Below are positions 7,378 to 16,895 of a stretch of 64,000 nucleotides of DNA, piece by piece (the first letter of the stretch is position 1; each line of letters opens with the position of its first letter). The notes below the pieces were generated by a model. That model searched no databases, had not been told where the DNA came from, and saw only the letters and a program-made list of their open reading frames with translations. A program made the position numbers and the translations under genes. Source of the DNA: Sphingobacterium paludis (lineage in GTDB: Bacteria > Bacteroidota > Bacteroidia > Sphingobacteriales > Sphingobacteriaceae). The stretch spans positions 1-64,000 of the forward strand of contig NZ_SNZV01000001.1 of assembly GCF_004364125.1 (NCBI RefSeq), in the 5' to 3' direction.

Positions 7378-8247
7378 ATGAATACAATATTATTAACCGT
7401 AGATACCACGGCCAAAACTGCCGAATGGTATATGGGATCGGGAAAAGTGTATAACGACGTACTGATTATTGCACTTATCGTTGTGATGTTGGTCCTGCTT
7501 TCTTCGTCTATTGTCGTCCATCGTGCCATTAATGCTATAATCAAGCTTACTATGCCCGATTTAGCGGCGGAAGAGGAAGCAAAGCGCGCCAAAAAGATCG
7601 ATTGGCAGGCGCGCTGGAATAGGCTGTTAAGCTTGCGGCCTTTAGCGGAAGAAAAGGATATCGAAATAGACCACGAATATGATGGTATTAAAGAATTGAA
7701 TAACCCCATTCCTGCTTGGTTCAATGCGCTATTTTATTCCACATTAGCTTTTGGTATTGTATACCTTTTGGTCTACCATGTATTCAGCTGGGGACTGACT
7801 CAAGAGCAAGAATACAACCATGAGGTGGCCGTCGCCGAAAAGGCAAAGCAAGAATATTTAGCTCAGGCCGCAAACCTGATTGATGAGACATCGATCACCG
7901 TAGACGAAACTGGTAGTATGGCGGCGTCTGGAAAAGCGGTCTTCATGTCGAACTGTGTGGCCTGCCACGGGAATGCGGGAGAAGGGGGGATAGGACCAAA
8001 TTTAACCGATGACTATTGGTTACATGGTGCCGATATAAAAGATATTTTCAAGGTTGTCAAATACGGCGTAGCGGCCAAAGGTATGGTGCCATGGGAACAA
8101 ACACTTACTCCTGGACAAATCGCCGAGGTAAGCAACTATATCCTTTCTCTGCGTGGCAGCAATCCCGCGAACGCAAAAGAGCCACAAGGAGAGAAAATTT
8201 CGGTAGCGGAGGCGTCCCCAATGGAGGCTGGTGCAAAAACGGATTAG
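7378..8247 (+). CDS. ccoP: cbb3-type cytochrome c oxidase subunit III (CcoP), monohaem
   Basis: A 289-residue membrane-anchored cytochrome c that passes electrons to CcoO. It has membrane segments at ~25-45 and ~115-137 and the N-terminal CcoP feature NNPIPAWFNALFYST. The periplasmic domain carries a single haem-c site, CVACH at ~193-197, with a likely Met ligand in KGMVPWEQTL. Proteobacterial CcoP is dihaem; only one CxxCH is present here, so this is a monohaem form. I chose the ATG at 7378, four bases after ccoQ, because an earlier in-frame ATG (7348) would overlap ccoQ and add ten unconserved residues. Co-transcribed with ccoNO and ccoQ. Confidence 0.93.
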   Translation: MNTILLTVDTTAKTAEWYMGSGKVYNDVLIIALIVVMLVLLSSSIVVHRAINAIIKLTMPDLAAEEEAKRAKKIDWQARWNRLLSLRPLAEEKDIEIDHEYDGIKELNNPIPAWFNALFYSTLAFGIVYLLVYHVFSWGLTQEQEYNHEVAVAEKAKQEYLAQAANLIDETSITVDETGSMAASGKAVFMSNCVACHGNAGEGGIGPNLTDDYWLHGADIKDIFKVVKYGVAAKGMVPWEQTLTPGQIAEVSNYILSLRGSNPANAKEPQGEKISVAEASPMEAGAKTD

Positions 8248-8271
8248 TGTAGAAAAGAACAGATCAAGAAG

Positions 8272-9657
8272 ATGGGAGCAGTGTCCACAGCTAAGGTAGC
8301 ACAGGAAAAACGGGCGCACGAAAAGCGTAAATGGATCTATGTGAAAAAGCCGAAAGGCCGGCTTTATCGCTATCGACAGTGGGTGGGGTATCCGTTGTTA
8401 CTGCTTCTTCTTGTAGCCCCCTTTGTTAAAATTAATGGCAACCCGTTTTTGATGTTTAATATCATCGAACGCAAATTTTCAGTCATAGGTCAACTTTTCT
8501 ATCCCCAGGATCTATACATCTTTGTATTTGGAATGCTGATTGTCATGATAGGTGTGCTGCTGTTTACGGTGGTCTATGGGCGGGTTTGGTGTGGATGGGC
8601 TTGTCCGCAAACGATTTTTATGGAACTCGTTTTTCGTCGGATAGAGTATTGGATTGAAGGTGACTGGCAGCAGCAAAGGAAGCTTAACGAAGGATCCGAT
8701 TCGGATGCTAAAGCATGGAGGAAATTTCTGAAGCATAGCGTCTTTTTTATCCTATCCTTTTTGATCGCTAATGTCTTTTTAGCCTATATTATTGGCATTG
8801 AGAAGCTAGGCCAGATTATTGTTGCTCCTGTTTCGGAACATCTGGGGGGCTTCATCGCTATTTTGCTGTTCACGTTTCTATTTTATGGGGTTTTTGCGCA
8901 CGTACGCGAGATTGTTTGTACGACCATCTGTCCCTATGGTCGCTTGCAAAGTGTGCTATTGGATGACCAAAGCTTAACCGTAGCCTATGATGTTGATCGG
9001 GGAGAGCCCCGAGGTAAGATTCGAAAGGATACATCATTGCAAGGGGATTGTGTGGATTGTAAACTCTGTGTGCACGTCTGTCCAACCGGGATCGATATCC
9101 GGAACGGCCTCCAGATGGAATGTGTAAGCTGTACGGCTTGCATCGATGCGTGCGATACCGTTATGGATAAGATTGGAAAGCCTAAGGGCCTCATCGGCTT
9201 CTATGCAACAGCCGAAGCGCTGAACAAACAGGGATTTAAGAAGAAGAATATGCGCGCGATTGCGTACTCTTCGTTGTTGGCTCTACTCATTGGTGCGTTG
9301 GCTGTGCTATTATTCAACCGATCCATAATAGGTGGAACGTTGTTAAGAGCCAACGGCAGCAGCTACCAATTAATGGCCGACGACAAAGTAGGAAACCTTT
9401 ATACCCTGGAACTTCTCAATAAATCAGGGAAGGAAATACCCTTTGTATTAGAACCGGTAGACCCAGGCTACAGCCTTCAACAAGTCAATCCTATAAATTC
9501 GCTGGGAAAAGAAGGTACAGCGACATTGAGTTTCTTTCTACGCATAGACAGAAAAGATGTTAAACAATACAAGCAATATGTAAAGGTAAAGATTGTATCG
9601 GCAGGAAAAGCTATTCACGTTATGAAAACAACCTTTATTGCTCCATTACCAAAATAA
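8272..9657 (+). CDS. ccoG: Cytochrome c oxidase accessory protein CcoG (FixG/RdxA)
   Basis: A 461-residue polytopic ferredoxin-like membrane protein. It has membrane segments near 39-53, 80-101, 157-175, 192-210 and 312-332, the conserved RVWCGWACPQTIF motif, and two 4Fe-4S clusters at cysteines 260, 263, 266, 270 and 284, 287, 290, 294. The C-terminal ~120 residues form an immunoglobulin-like periplasmic domain. CcoG reduces Cu(II) for insertion into cbb3 oxidase (known for the family). It lies 24 nt after ccoP in the same operon. All family cysteines seen are intact. Confidence 0.95.
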   Translation: MGAVSTAKVAQEKRAHEKRKWIYVKKPKGRLYRYRQWVGYPLLLLLLVAPFVKINGNPFLMFNIIERKFSVIGQLFYPQDLYIFVFGMLIVMIGVLLFTVVYGRVWCGWACPQTIFMELVFRRIEYWIEGDWQQQRKLNEGSDSDAKAWRKFLKHSVFFILSFLIANVFLAYIIGIEKLGQIIVAPVSEHLGGFIAILLFTFLFYGVFAHVREIVCTTICPYGRLQSVLLDDQSLTVAYDVDRGEPRGKIRKDTSLQGDCVDCKLCVHVCPTGIDIRNGLQMECVSCTACIDACDTVMDKIGKPKGLIGFYATAEALNKQGFKKKNMRAIAYSSLLALLIGALAVLLFNRSIIGGTLLRANGSSYQLMADDKVGNLYTLELLNKSGKEIPFVLEPVDPGYSLQQVNPINSLGKEGTATLSFFLRIDRKDVKQYKQYVKVKIVSAGKAIHVMKTTFIAPLPK

Positions 9658-9664
9658 GAATAGT

Positions 9665-10087
9665 ATGAATTGGGGAACAAAAATAGTTGTAGGTCTGGGC
9701 ACATGCATGCTATGCATTATTTGCGCTGCGGTATACATGGTGGTAAAGAACACTGACAGCTTGGAAGAAACGGACTACTACGAAAAAAGTCTGCACTATG
9801 ACGAGGTGTATCTCGGAAAGCAAAATTTGATACGCGACCAAGCTATGCCGCTTGTGCGTGTTATCGATGACACGTTGTGCCTAGATTTTAAGCAAGAGCT
9901 TAATCGAGGCCAGTTAAAGTTTAAGCGACCTGCCGATAATGCTTTAGACGTGACATTACCTTTCTCCACGACGGCGGGCAGCTATAGGATTGCCCTTGCA
10001 TCCTTTCAAAAAGGAAGCTGGCAGCTCGAGATTGCTTGGCAAAGTGTCCAGACAAACTATATTTCAAATCATCAAATTTATTTTTAA
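9665..10087 (+). CDS. ccoH: FixH/CcoH-like cbb3 assembly protein
   Basis: A 140-residue protein with one N-terminal membrane segment (residues ~5-27) and a periplasmic beta-rich domain. The YYEKSLHYDE stretch after the anchor is typical of FixH proteins in Bacteroidota. FixH/CcoH aids assembly or stability of cbb3 oxidase. I chose the ATG at 9665, 7 nt after the ccoG stop; the longer reading frame would overlap ccoG. It is followed 3 nt later by the DsbD_2-like gene, consistent with one transcript. Confidence 0.88.
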   Translation: MNWGTKIVVGLGTCMLCIICAAVYMVVKNTDSLEETDYYEKSLHYDEVYLGKQNLIRDQAMPLVRVIDDTLCLDFKQELNRGQLKFKRPADNALDVTLPFSTTAGSYRIALASFQKGSWQLEIAWQSVQTNYISNHQIYF

Positions 10088-10090
10088 GCC

Positions 10091-10783
10091 ATGGCTTACC
10101 ATCACCTTGCTTTTTTTATGGGATTGCTTGGAAGCATACATTGTGTTGCGATGTGTGGCCCATTAATTTTTGCTATCGATAGACAGCTGGGCTTCAGTTG
10201 GCGCGTGTTGCTACAGCGTGTGCTTTATCAAATGGGGCGTGTGATGATGTATGGGCTTTTAGGACTGCTACTGGGAGCTGTTGGCAACCTTGCTTTTATG
10301 CGCGGGTGGCAGCAGGGTTTCAGTATCGTGATGGGAATCATATTGGTCGCTATAGCGTTCCTGTATATGCTTGGCAGGCGGCATCGCGCGATCAACAGCT
10401 GGCAAATGCGGGTGTTACAACCTTTCGCGAAAATAATGGGCTTCTGGTTAAACAGGCCCGGAGGCGCGTTCTTCGTGGGGATACTTAATGGCCTGTTGCC
10501 CTGCGGTATGGTATATATGGCTCTAGCATCGGCGATGAGCGCAGACTCCGTTTTGGCCAGCTCCCTCTTTATGCTATATTTCGGTTTAGGAACATTACCG
10601 CTGCTCTTCTTTTTTTCCTTGATTAGTGGGATATCGAAATCACTGCTCAAAGGAGGTTTTTCACGGATTATGCCTGTCTTATATCTTGTTATGGGTGTTT
10701 GGTTTATGCTGCGCGGAGCTAATTTAGATATTCCCTACTTAAGCCCCTTGCTGCACATTGATGGAGCCATACATTGTATGTAA
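10091..10783 (+). CDS. DsbD_2/SafE-like membrane protein linked to cbb3 assembly
   Basis: A 230-residue integral membrane protein with about six membrane segments. The N-terminal GSIHCVAMCGP motif (residues ~14-24) and the second-half NGLLPCGMVYMAL motif place it in the sulfite exporter TauE/SafE / UreH-like DsbD_2 family. Members next to cbb3 operons are generally thought to help copper or thiol handling during oxidase assembly; the paired Cys motifs fit metal binding. Despite the UreH-like label in some databases there is no reason to link it to the urease in this window. Last gene of the cbb3 operon. Confidence 0.85.
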   Translation: MAYHHLAFFMGLLGSIHCVAMCGPLIFAIDRQLGFSWRVLLQRVLYQMGRVMMYGLLGLLLGAVGNLAFMRGWQQGFSIVMGIILVAIAFLYMLGRRHRAINSWQMRVLQPFAKIMGFWLNRPGGAFFVGILNGLLPCGMVYMALASAMSADSVLASSLFMLYFGLGTLPLLFFFSLISGISKSLLKGGFSRIMPVLYLVMGVWFMLRGANLDIPYLSPLLHIDGAIHCM

Positions 10784-10795
10784 TATCGGTCAAAA

Positions 10796-10821
10796 CTTAC
10801 CGTTGGTTCACCAACGGTAAG
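10796..10821. terminator. Strong hairpin between convergent cbb3 and efflux operons
   Basis: CTTACCGTTGG (10796-10806) and CCAACGGTAAG (10811-10821) form a perfect 11-bp stem with a TTCA loop. There is no T run on either side, so it may act as a transcript-end stabiliser or a factor-dependent stop. Confidence 0.6.
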
Positions 10822-10859
10822 GCTGGTATACTCCATATCCCGAAACGGCTGCCGCTCGT

Positions 10860-12320
10860 TTATCGCCAGCCCCCGCCTAGGGAACGGTATAGATCAACAT
10901 AAGCCTGCAACTGGCGTGCGCCGATATCTACCAAAGACAGCTCACTATCCAATGCATTGCTTTGGGCTGTGATGACCTCTAGGTAGGTTGCGTAACCTCC
11001 CTTAAATAGTAATGACGCATTTTTAACGGCAAGCTGCGAATTTTCGACTCGCTTTCTAGCCAGCTTCAGTTGTTCCACTTGTTTCTCTACGGTCACGACT
11101 GCATTGGATACTTCACTCACGGCTTCCATAACAGAGCGTTGCAACTCGAGCTCAGCCTTTTCTCGTTCCAATCGCGCCACCTCGTACTGATTTTTTAATC
11201 TTCCGTTTCTAAAGACTGGTCCTGTTAAGTTTCCGACAATACCCCCGAGAAGTGCACCGGGAATGTTGAACCAATTTTTTGGAAGCATGGAATTGACGCC
11301 AAACACACCGTTGAGAGAAAGTTGTGGATAGCGCATGATTTGCTGGATATTCATTTGGGCATTAGCAGAGATCAGCGCATACTCTGCTCGTTTGATGTCG
11401 GGCCTGTTACGTACAATTTCAAGGGGTGCTCCCAATGTTATCCCCGTTTCCGTATTCATCAAGCTATCTATTTTATTGTTGCGACCGACGGCTTCGGGCA
11501 TTTGACCGATGAGCACGCGCAGTGAGTTTTCCTGAATAGCTATTTCCTTCTCGATCTCTGGGATGAGGGAGGCTGCCAATAGTCGTTGTGACTCCGTCTG
11601 CTGTATAGCTAAGGCTGTTATTTCGCCAGCCTCAAATTGAAGTTGTATCATGCGCAACGTGCTGTCGTTTAACGTTAAATTTCGTTTAGCAACTTCGATC
11701 TGGGCATCCAACATGATCAAGTTAAAATAGCCTTTGGCAATATCGGATACAAGCATGGTCTGAATCGCATTCTTTGCCTCGTAGGAGTCCAAAAATTCCG
11801 CTTTCAATTGATCTTTCTGATTAGCGATACGTCCCCAAATGTCAAGTTCCCAACTAAATTCTATTCCACTTGCAAACTGTGATTGGTAGTTAAACAGTTT
11901 ATTAGGTGCTTCCCCTCCTTCTTCCGTGTACCATTTTGATGAGGGACCTGCATAAAAATCTCTGGATCGGTATTGTCGATTTACGGTAGCGATATTGGCG
12001 TCAAAAGCCGGAAGGTACTCTAAGCGGTTCTGTCGAAGATTACGATTGGCAATTTCTATATTTTTCAGCGCGGTGCGCATATCGTAGTTGTTTGCCAGTC
12101 CGCTATCGATAAGGGACAATAGTTGAGGGTCGTTGAAAAAACTACGCCAAGGTATATGGCCGAAAATTACGGTGTCTTCTCGGTAGGTGATGGTGTCACC
12201 CCGGAATTCTTCCGGCAATCCCAATGCAGGCGGTTGGTAGGGTTTTCCCACCTTGCAGGCAGATGCTGCAGCAATAAGAGCTATGCAATATACTAGATGA
12301 ACAAATTTCAGATATTTCAT
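10860..12320 (-). CDS. RND efflux outer-membrane lipoprotein (NodT/OprM-like)
   Basis: A 486-residue TolC-family outer-membrane channel. The signal peptide ends in the lipobox ASAC (Cys22), and CKVGKPYQPP is the usual start of NodT-family efflux lipoproteins. Two repeated long helical regions (about 60-290 and 300-480) match the OEP domain pair. It would form a trimeric exit duct for the RND pump encoded just upstream. It begins 3 nt after the permease stop, so the two are translationally close. Substrate range cannot be told from sequence. Confidence 0.93.
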   Translation of the reverse strand: MKYLKFVHLVYCIALIAAASACKVGKPYQPPALGLPEEFRGDTITYREDTVIFGHIPWRSFFNDPQLLSLIDSGLANNYDMRTALKNIEIANRNLRQNRLEYLPAFDANIATVNRQYRSRDFYAGPSSKWYTEEGGEAPNKLFNYQSQFASGIEFSWELDIWGRIANQKDQLKAEFLDSYEAKNAIQTMLVSDIAKGYFNLIMLDAQIEVAKRNLTLNDSTLRMIQLQFEAGEITALAIQQTESQRLLAASLIPEIEKEIAIQENSLRVLIGQMPEAVGRNNKIDSLMNTETGITLGAPLEIVRNRPDIKRAEYALISANAQMNIQQIMRYPQLSLNGVFGVNSMLPKNWFNIPGALLGGIVGNLTGPVFRNGRLKNQYEVARLEREKAELELQRSVMEAVSEVSNAVVTVEKQVEQLKLARKRVENSQLAVKNASLLFKGGYATYLEVITAQSNALDSELSLVDIGARQLQAYVDLYRSLGGGWR

Positions 12321-12322
12321 TC

Positions 12323-15300
12323 TTATTCCTCCGTTTTAAATCTTTTTTTGACTTTTTCGTCTAAAGTCTTGAACACAACAAACAGCATCGGGATGATAAA
12401 TATGCCGAATATAACTCCGGCAAGCATACCGCCCGCGGCGCTAAAACTAATGGAATGATTTCCGATAGCAGACGGCCCCACACTCCACATCAACGGCACT
12501 AAACCGGCGACGAATGCGAGGGACGTCATTAAAATTGGCCGTAACCTTAACTTGGCGCCCATGATGGCTGCGTTGTATACACTCATTCCTTTTTCGCGCT
12601 CTTGCACGGCAAACTCCACGATTAGGATGGCATTTTTTGCTAAGAGCCCGATCAGCATGATTAGCCCTACTTGCACATAAATATTATTTTGCAGACCAAC
12701 CAGCAAAACCGTAGTGAAAACGCCTACTAGCCCGACGGGGACGGACAGTAGAACGGCCCAAGGCAAAATATAGCTCTCATACTGCGCAGAAAGCAGGAAG
12801 TAGACAAAGAGTAGGCTTAAGCCGAATATAAGAATAGTCTGAGAGCCTGACTGGCTTTCTTCAAAAGACATCCCCGTCCATTCGTAACCATAATTGCCCG
12901 GTAGCTGTTCGGCAGCCAATCTTTCGATCGCTTCCATAGCATCGCCAGTGCTAAAACCAGCGGCTGGTGTGGCATTGACCGTAATGGAGTTGTAAAGGTT
13001 ATAGCGGGAAATGGTCTCTGGCCCGATTACTTTTTTTAGGGTCATTAGCGTTCCTACGGGAACCATTGCGCCATCTTTATTTCGAACGAAGATAGAATTC
13101 AACGATTCGGGATCTGTGCGAAAATCGAAGTCAGATTGCATGTACACGCGGTACGTCCGGCCAAAGCGGTTAAAATCCCCTGCATTTACACGGGCAAAAT
13201 ACATTCGTATGGTGTTCATCATCTCTCTGATATCTACACCTAAGCTTTTGGCTTTTACAACATCAATATCGGCCTCGTACTGTGGAAAGTTTGATGCAAA
13301 TGAGGTATATGCGTTAGCGATTTCGGGAAGATTGTTGATCTGATTAATGAAGGTATCGGCTACCATATCAAAATCTCGGATATCGCCTCCCAGTCGATCT
13401 TGAAGAACCAGCTCAATACCAGCGAAATCGCCAAATCCTTGCACGGTCGGTCGCGGAAACACCTTAAATGTAGCTTCGTTGATTTGCGAAAGGTCAGCAC
13501 TTACGCTGTCCATGAACGCCTCGATAGCCGGTATATCGCGTCGTTCGCTATGTGGCTTGAGATTGATGTATCCTGCCGCGAAGGCCGGACTCGTACTTCC
13601 ATCCAAAGCATTAAATCCAGATACCGTCGTCATACCCGCTACGTCATTGTATTTTTGCATAATGCTATCTGCTTGGCGTAGCACAGCAGTAGTCCGAGAT
13701 AAAGAGGCTCCTGGAGGCATGATGAGCGCGTAGGTTACGAAACCATCATCCTCTGTAGGAATAAAGCTTTTGGGGGTTTTGACCAGCAAAACGGCACCAG
13801 CAACGGTAATTAGTAACAACCCCAACCAAGCTACTTTTTTCTTAGCTATAAGAAATTTCACAGCCGTGATATACTTCGTCGTCAGCCTATCGAAAGACGC
13901 ATTGAAGGCGTTAAAGAACCTGTTTTTATAGGTGTTAAATTTGTTTTGCTTCTTCTCTTCTTCCGTATCTGTTTCGCCGTGTTTTACAGGTTTGAGTAAC
14001 AATGCACATAGTGCAGGACTGAGGGTCAGCGCATTCAACGCGGAAATCAAAATTGCCGTGGCTAGCGTATAGGCAAACTGCCTGTAAAAGATACCGGCAG
14101 GGCCTTCCATAAATCCAACAGGAAGAAACACCGCAGCCATAACCATCGTGATCGATAAGATGGCACCTGTGATTTCAGACATCGTCTCCAAGGTAGCCGC
14201 TTTGGGCTTCATGCCCGTGTCGTGCATTTTTTGATGAATGGCTTCCACCACGACAATGGCGTCATCGACAACGATACCAATGGCTAGTACCAACGCAAAC
14301 ATCGTGAGTACATTCAGGGAAAAGCCAAATAAACTCAAGAAGAAAAATGTTCCGACCAGCGACACCGGGATAGCTATTGCAGGAATTAAGGTAGACCGAA
14401 AATCTTGTAGGAAAATAAAGACGATGATAAATACCAAAATAAAGGCCTCGAATAAGGTGTGCTTTACCTGGCTGATCGATTCATCAATCTGATCGCGCAC
14501 ACTGTATGATATTTCATAGTGGATGCCTTTAGGAAAACTTTTAGCCATCTCCTCTAAGACCTGACGCACCTCGATATCAATAGCGTGTGCGTTAGACCCA
14601 CTTGTCTGTGTGATGTTGAGGGTTAAGCCTGGATAGCCGTTTACTTTATTATCACTTCCCAGATTCGTGGCGCCAAATTCGATCCGCGCAATATCTTTCA
14701 AATACAGCACCGATCCATCCTTGTTGGTTTTGATAACCATGTTCTCAAACTCTTCCGGTTTAGAGAACCGGCCCTTATGCTTGATGACCGTCTCAAACAC
14801 TTCGTCGGATGTCTCCCCAAATTTCCCGGGTGCAATTTCGAAGTTTTGATCGCTTAATGCCTTAGTAATATCTTGGGGTACCAAGTTGTAGACGGCTAAT
14901 TTCTCTGGATTTAACCACACACGCATGGAATAGTCACGTGCGCCAATACGAGATACTTGTGCAACGCCATCTACGCGGAGCAACGGGCGGATCATATTGA
15001 TCTGTGCGAAAGCCTGCAAGAAGGTTTCATCGTAGACGGAATCCTTATGATCAGAATAGAGGTTGATCGTCATGATGGCGCCGCTTTGTCGCGGTTGCAC
15101 CGTGATCCCGTTTTCATTTACCTCTGCAGGGATCGTACTTATTGCTTTGGATATCCGTGTCTGAACGTTTACCGATGCAATATCTGGGTTGGTTCCTGTT
15201 TTGAAAAACACCTGTACACTACCGGCTCCTGAATTACTGGCGGATGAGCGGATGTAAGTCATGTCTTCGACACCGTTAATCGCTTCTTCTACGGGCAATA

Positions 15301-15484
15301 AGACACTCTCTGCAACCGTTTCTGAGTTGGCTCCTGGATAGCTTAGCGAGACGACTACACTGGGGGGCGCTATTTCGGGAAACCTAGAGATAGGAAGCGT
15401 TTTCAAACCGACCAAGCCCAAGATCACAAGAATCAAAGATACTACAGTAGCTAGGACTGGCCTATTTACAAAGGTTTTTAACAT
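12323..15484 (-). CDS. RND efflux permease, HAE1 (AcrB-like) family
   Basis: A 1053-residue inner-membrane proton/drug antiporter, the normal length for the HAE1 family. It has the N-terminal FVNRPVLATVVSLI segment, twelve predicted membrane helices in two groups around two large periplasmic loops, and the TM4 signature GIVVDDAIVVVEA with the paired Asp residues of the proton relay. The porter-domain region and the GLLAKNAILIVEFA motif in the second half are intact. It works with the adaptor (15569-16735) and channel (10860-12320) of the same operon. The 84-nt gap to the adaptor shows no clear internal terminator. Confidence 0.95.
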   Translation of the reverse strand: MLKTFVNRPVLATVVSLILVILGLVGLKTLPISRFPEIAPPSVVVSLSYPGANSETVAESVLLPVEEAINGVEDMTYIRSSASNSGAGSVQVFFKTGTNPDIASVNVQTRISKAISTIPAEVNENGITVQPRQSGAIMTINLYSDHKDSVYDETFLQAFAQINMIRPLLRVDGVAQVSRIGARDYSMRVWLNPEKLAVYNLVPQDITKALSDQNFEIAPGKFGETSDEVFETVIKHKGRFSKPEEFENMVIKTNKDGSVLYLKDIARIEFGATNLGSDNKVNGYPGLTLNITQTSGSNAHAIDIEVRQVLEEMAKSFPKGIHYEISYSVRDQIDESISQVKHTLFEAFILVFIIVFIFLQDFRSTLIPAIAIPVSLVGTFFFLSLFGFSLNVLTMFALVLAIGIVVDDAIVVVEAIHQKMHDTGMKPKAATLETMSEITGAILSITMVMAAVFLPVGFMEGPAGIFYRQFAYTLATAILISALNALTLSPALCALLLKPVKHGETDTEEEKKQNKFNTYKNRFFNAFNASFDRLTTKYITAVKFLIAKKKVAWLGLLLITVAGAVLLVKTPKSFIPTEDDGFVTYALIMPPGASLSRTTAVLRQADSIMQKYNDVAGMTTVSGFNALDGSTSPAFAAGYINLKPHSERRDIPAIEAFMDSVSADLSQINEATFKVFPRPTVQGFGDFAGIELVLQDRLGGDIRDFDMVADTFINQINNLPEIANAYTSFASNFPQYEADIDVVKAKSLGVDIREMMNTIRMYFARVNAGDFNRFGRTYRVYMQSDFDFRTDPESLNSIFVRNKDGAMVPVGTLMTLKKVIGPETISRYNLYNSITVNATPAAGFSTGDAMEAIERLAAEQLPGNYGYEWTGMSFEESQSGSQTILIFGLSLLFVYFLLSAQYESYILPWAVLLSVPVGLVGVFTTVLLVGLQNNIYVQVGLIMLIGLLAKNAILIVEFAVQEREKGMSVYNAAIMGAKLRLRPILMTSLAFVAGLVPLMWSVGPSAIGNHSISFSAAGGMLAGVIFGIFIIPMLFVVFKTLDEKVKKRFKTEE

Positions 15485-15568
15485 ATACTTTTTTTAAAGG
15501 ACACATACCGGCGCATCCGTACCCTGAGGTACAGTGCAATGCGAATGAATGACGTAAAAAATTGACAA

Positions 15569-16735
15569 CTACTGTTGTTGGATCGGAATTACACTGGAAC
15601 CATCCGTAATTTTGTCGAGACCGGATAGGAGCACGCGGTCGCCACGGTTTAGGCCAGATGATACAATGTAATTATCTTTACTCGTTCCATTGATCGTAAT
15701 GGAACGCCTTTCCACTTTATTGTCTTTATTTAACACGTATACAAATGTACGGTCTTGCAGCTCACTTGTTGCAATTTGTGGGATTTGAATGACATCTTTT
15801 TTTACTTCGGAGATCTTAAGCGTACCTGTGCTGCCGCTGCGCAGTATATTTTTCGTATTGGGGAACGATGCACGGAGCGAAATGGCGCCTGTTGTGCGGT
15901 CTACTTGTCCATTAACAGCATCCACGCGGCCTTTTTTTGCATATTCCTCACCATCTGCCAAGATCAATGTCGCTTCCGGGAAACTCAATTGATTATTACT
16001 AAGTACAATACCAGCCGCGCTATCTTGTTTTGCCTTTAGTTTGGTGAAGTATAGAAAATCAGACTCGTTCATGGAAAAGTAGACGAACACCTCCTGTACA
16101 TCGGAAAGCACAGTTAGTGGTTCGTTATCCCCTTTACTGACCAAGTTTCCTATTCGCTTTGGGATGCGGCCTATGTAGCCGCTCACCGGCGCCGTCAAAA
16201 TAGTGAATTCCTTATTTATCTGAGCACTACGTACTGCCGCGGTCGCTTGGTCTAATGAGGCCATAGCTACATCATACTCTGATTTCGCCGTCTGCAGGCG
16301 AACGTCGGAAATGACATCGTTCTCGACTAACGGACGTAAGCGCTCAACCTCTAATTTTGCATTTTCGAGCTTTGCTTTCGCTACGTTTTGCGTCGCCACC
16401 ATATTGTTCAAAACTTCTTGATAAGCAGAGGCATCTACTTTGAATAATTTTTGGCCCTTTTGTACGAACGATCCCTCATCAACATAGATTTCCTGCAATA
16501 TACCTTCCACCTGGGGACGAATTTCCACGTTAACCTTTCCCTCAATTGTTCCCAAATAGTCCTTTACCGTCACGGCATCGCTAATTTCCACCGTGTGCAC
16601 CGGAAGAGCCACTGCCTTCGTCGCATTCTCATTTTCTTCGGATTTACCCGTACTGCAATTTGTCAAGCCGAGGGTGCTGGCTATCAATGTTACTATAAAA
16701 GCTATTTGTTTTAAATTAGAACTTTTTAAATTCAT
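15569..16735 (-). CDS. RND efflux periplasmic adaptor (AcrA/MexA-like)
   Basis: A 388-residue membrane fusion protein. Its signal peptide ends in a probable lipobox (LTNCS, Cys27). The chain runs barrel-sandwich (~60-95 and ~180-215, with GxVxEIYVDEGSFVQKGQ and APVSGYIGR motifs), a coiled-coil hairpin (~100-170), then beta-barrel and membrane-proximal domains (LRSGSTGTLKI). It links permease and channel. First gene of the operon; no adjacent TetR/AraR-type regulator is present, so control is not obvious from the window. The divergent gene 160 bp away encodes cardiolipin synthase. Confidence 0.94.
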   Translation of the reverse strand: MNLKSSNLKQIAFIVTLIASTLGLTNCSTGKSEENENATKAVALPVHTVEISDAVTVKDYLGTIEGKVNVEIRPQVEGILQEIYVDEGSFVQKGQKLFKVDASAYQEVLNNMVATQNVAKAKLENAKLEVERLRPLVENDVISDVRLQTAKSEYDVAMASLDQATAAVRSAQINKEFTILTAPVSGYIGRIPKRIGNLVSKGDNEPLTVLSDVQEVFVYFSMNESDFLYFTKLKAKQDSAAGIVLSNNQLSFPEATLILADGEEYAKKGRVDAVNGQVDRTTGAISLRASFPNTKNILRSGSTGTLKISEVKKDVIQIPQIATSELQDRTFVYVLNKDNKVERRSITINGTSKDNYIVSSGLNRGDRVLLSGLDKITDGSSVIPIQQQ

Positions 16736-16895
16736 CTCTTCTCTTTATCTTGTACGACCTGTAATAAAATTGTAACGGTTTAGTTACATGATGTTTGCAA
16801 GTATAACATTTTTTACCGGAAATATGTTGGCTCTTTAACAATTCTTAACGTTAAAATCATGCCAAGATAATTCAAAATCATATTTTTTATATTAA

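Noticed and set aside
10091..10783. Urease accessory protein UreH-like annotation linking this gene to the urease
   Set aside because: The DsbD_2/SafE family carries a misleading UreH label in databases; this member is 3 nt after ccoH in the cbb3 operon and 42 kb from ureC.
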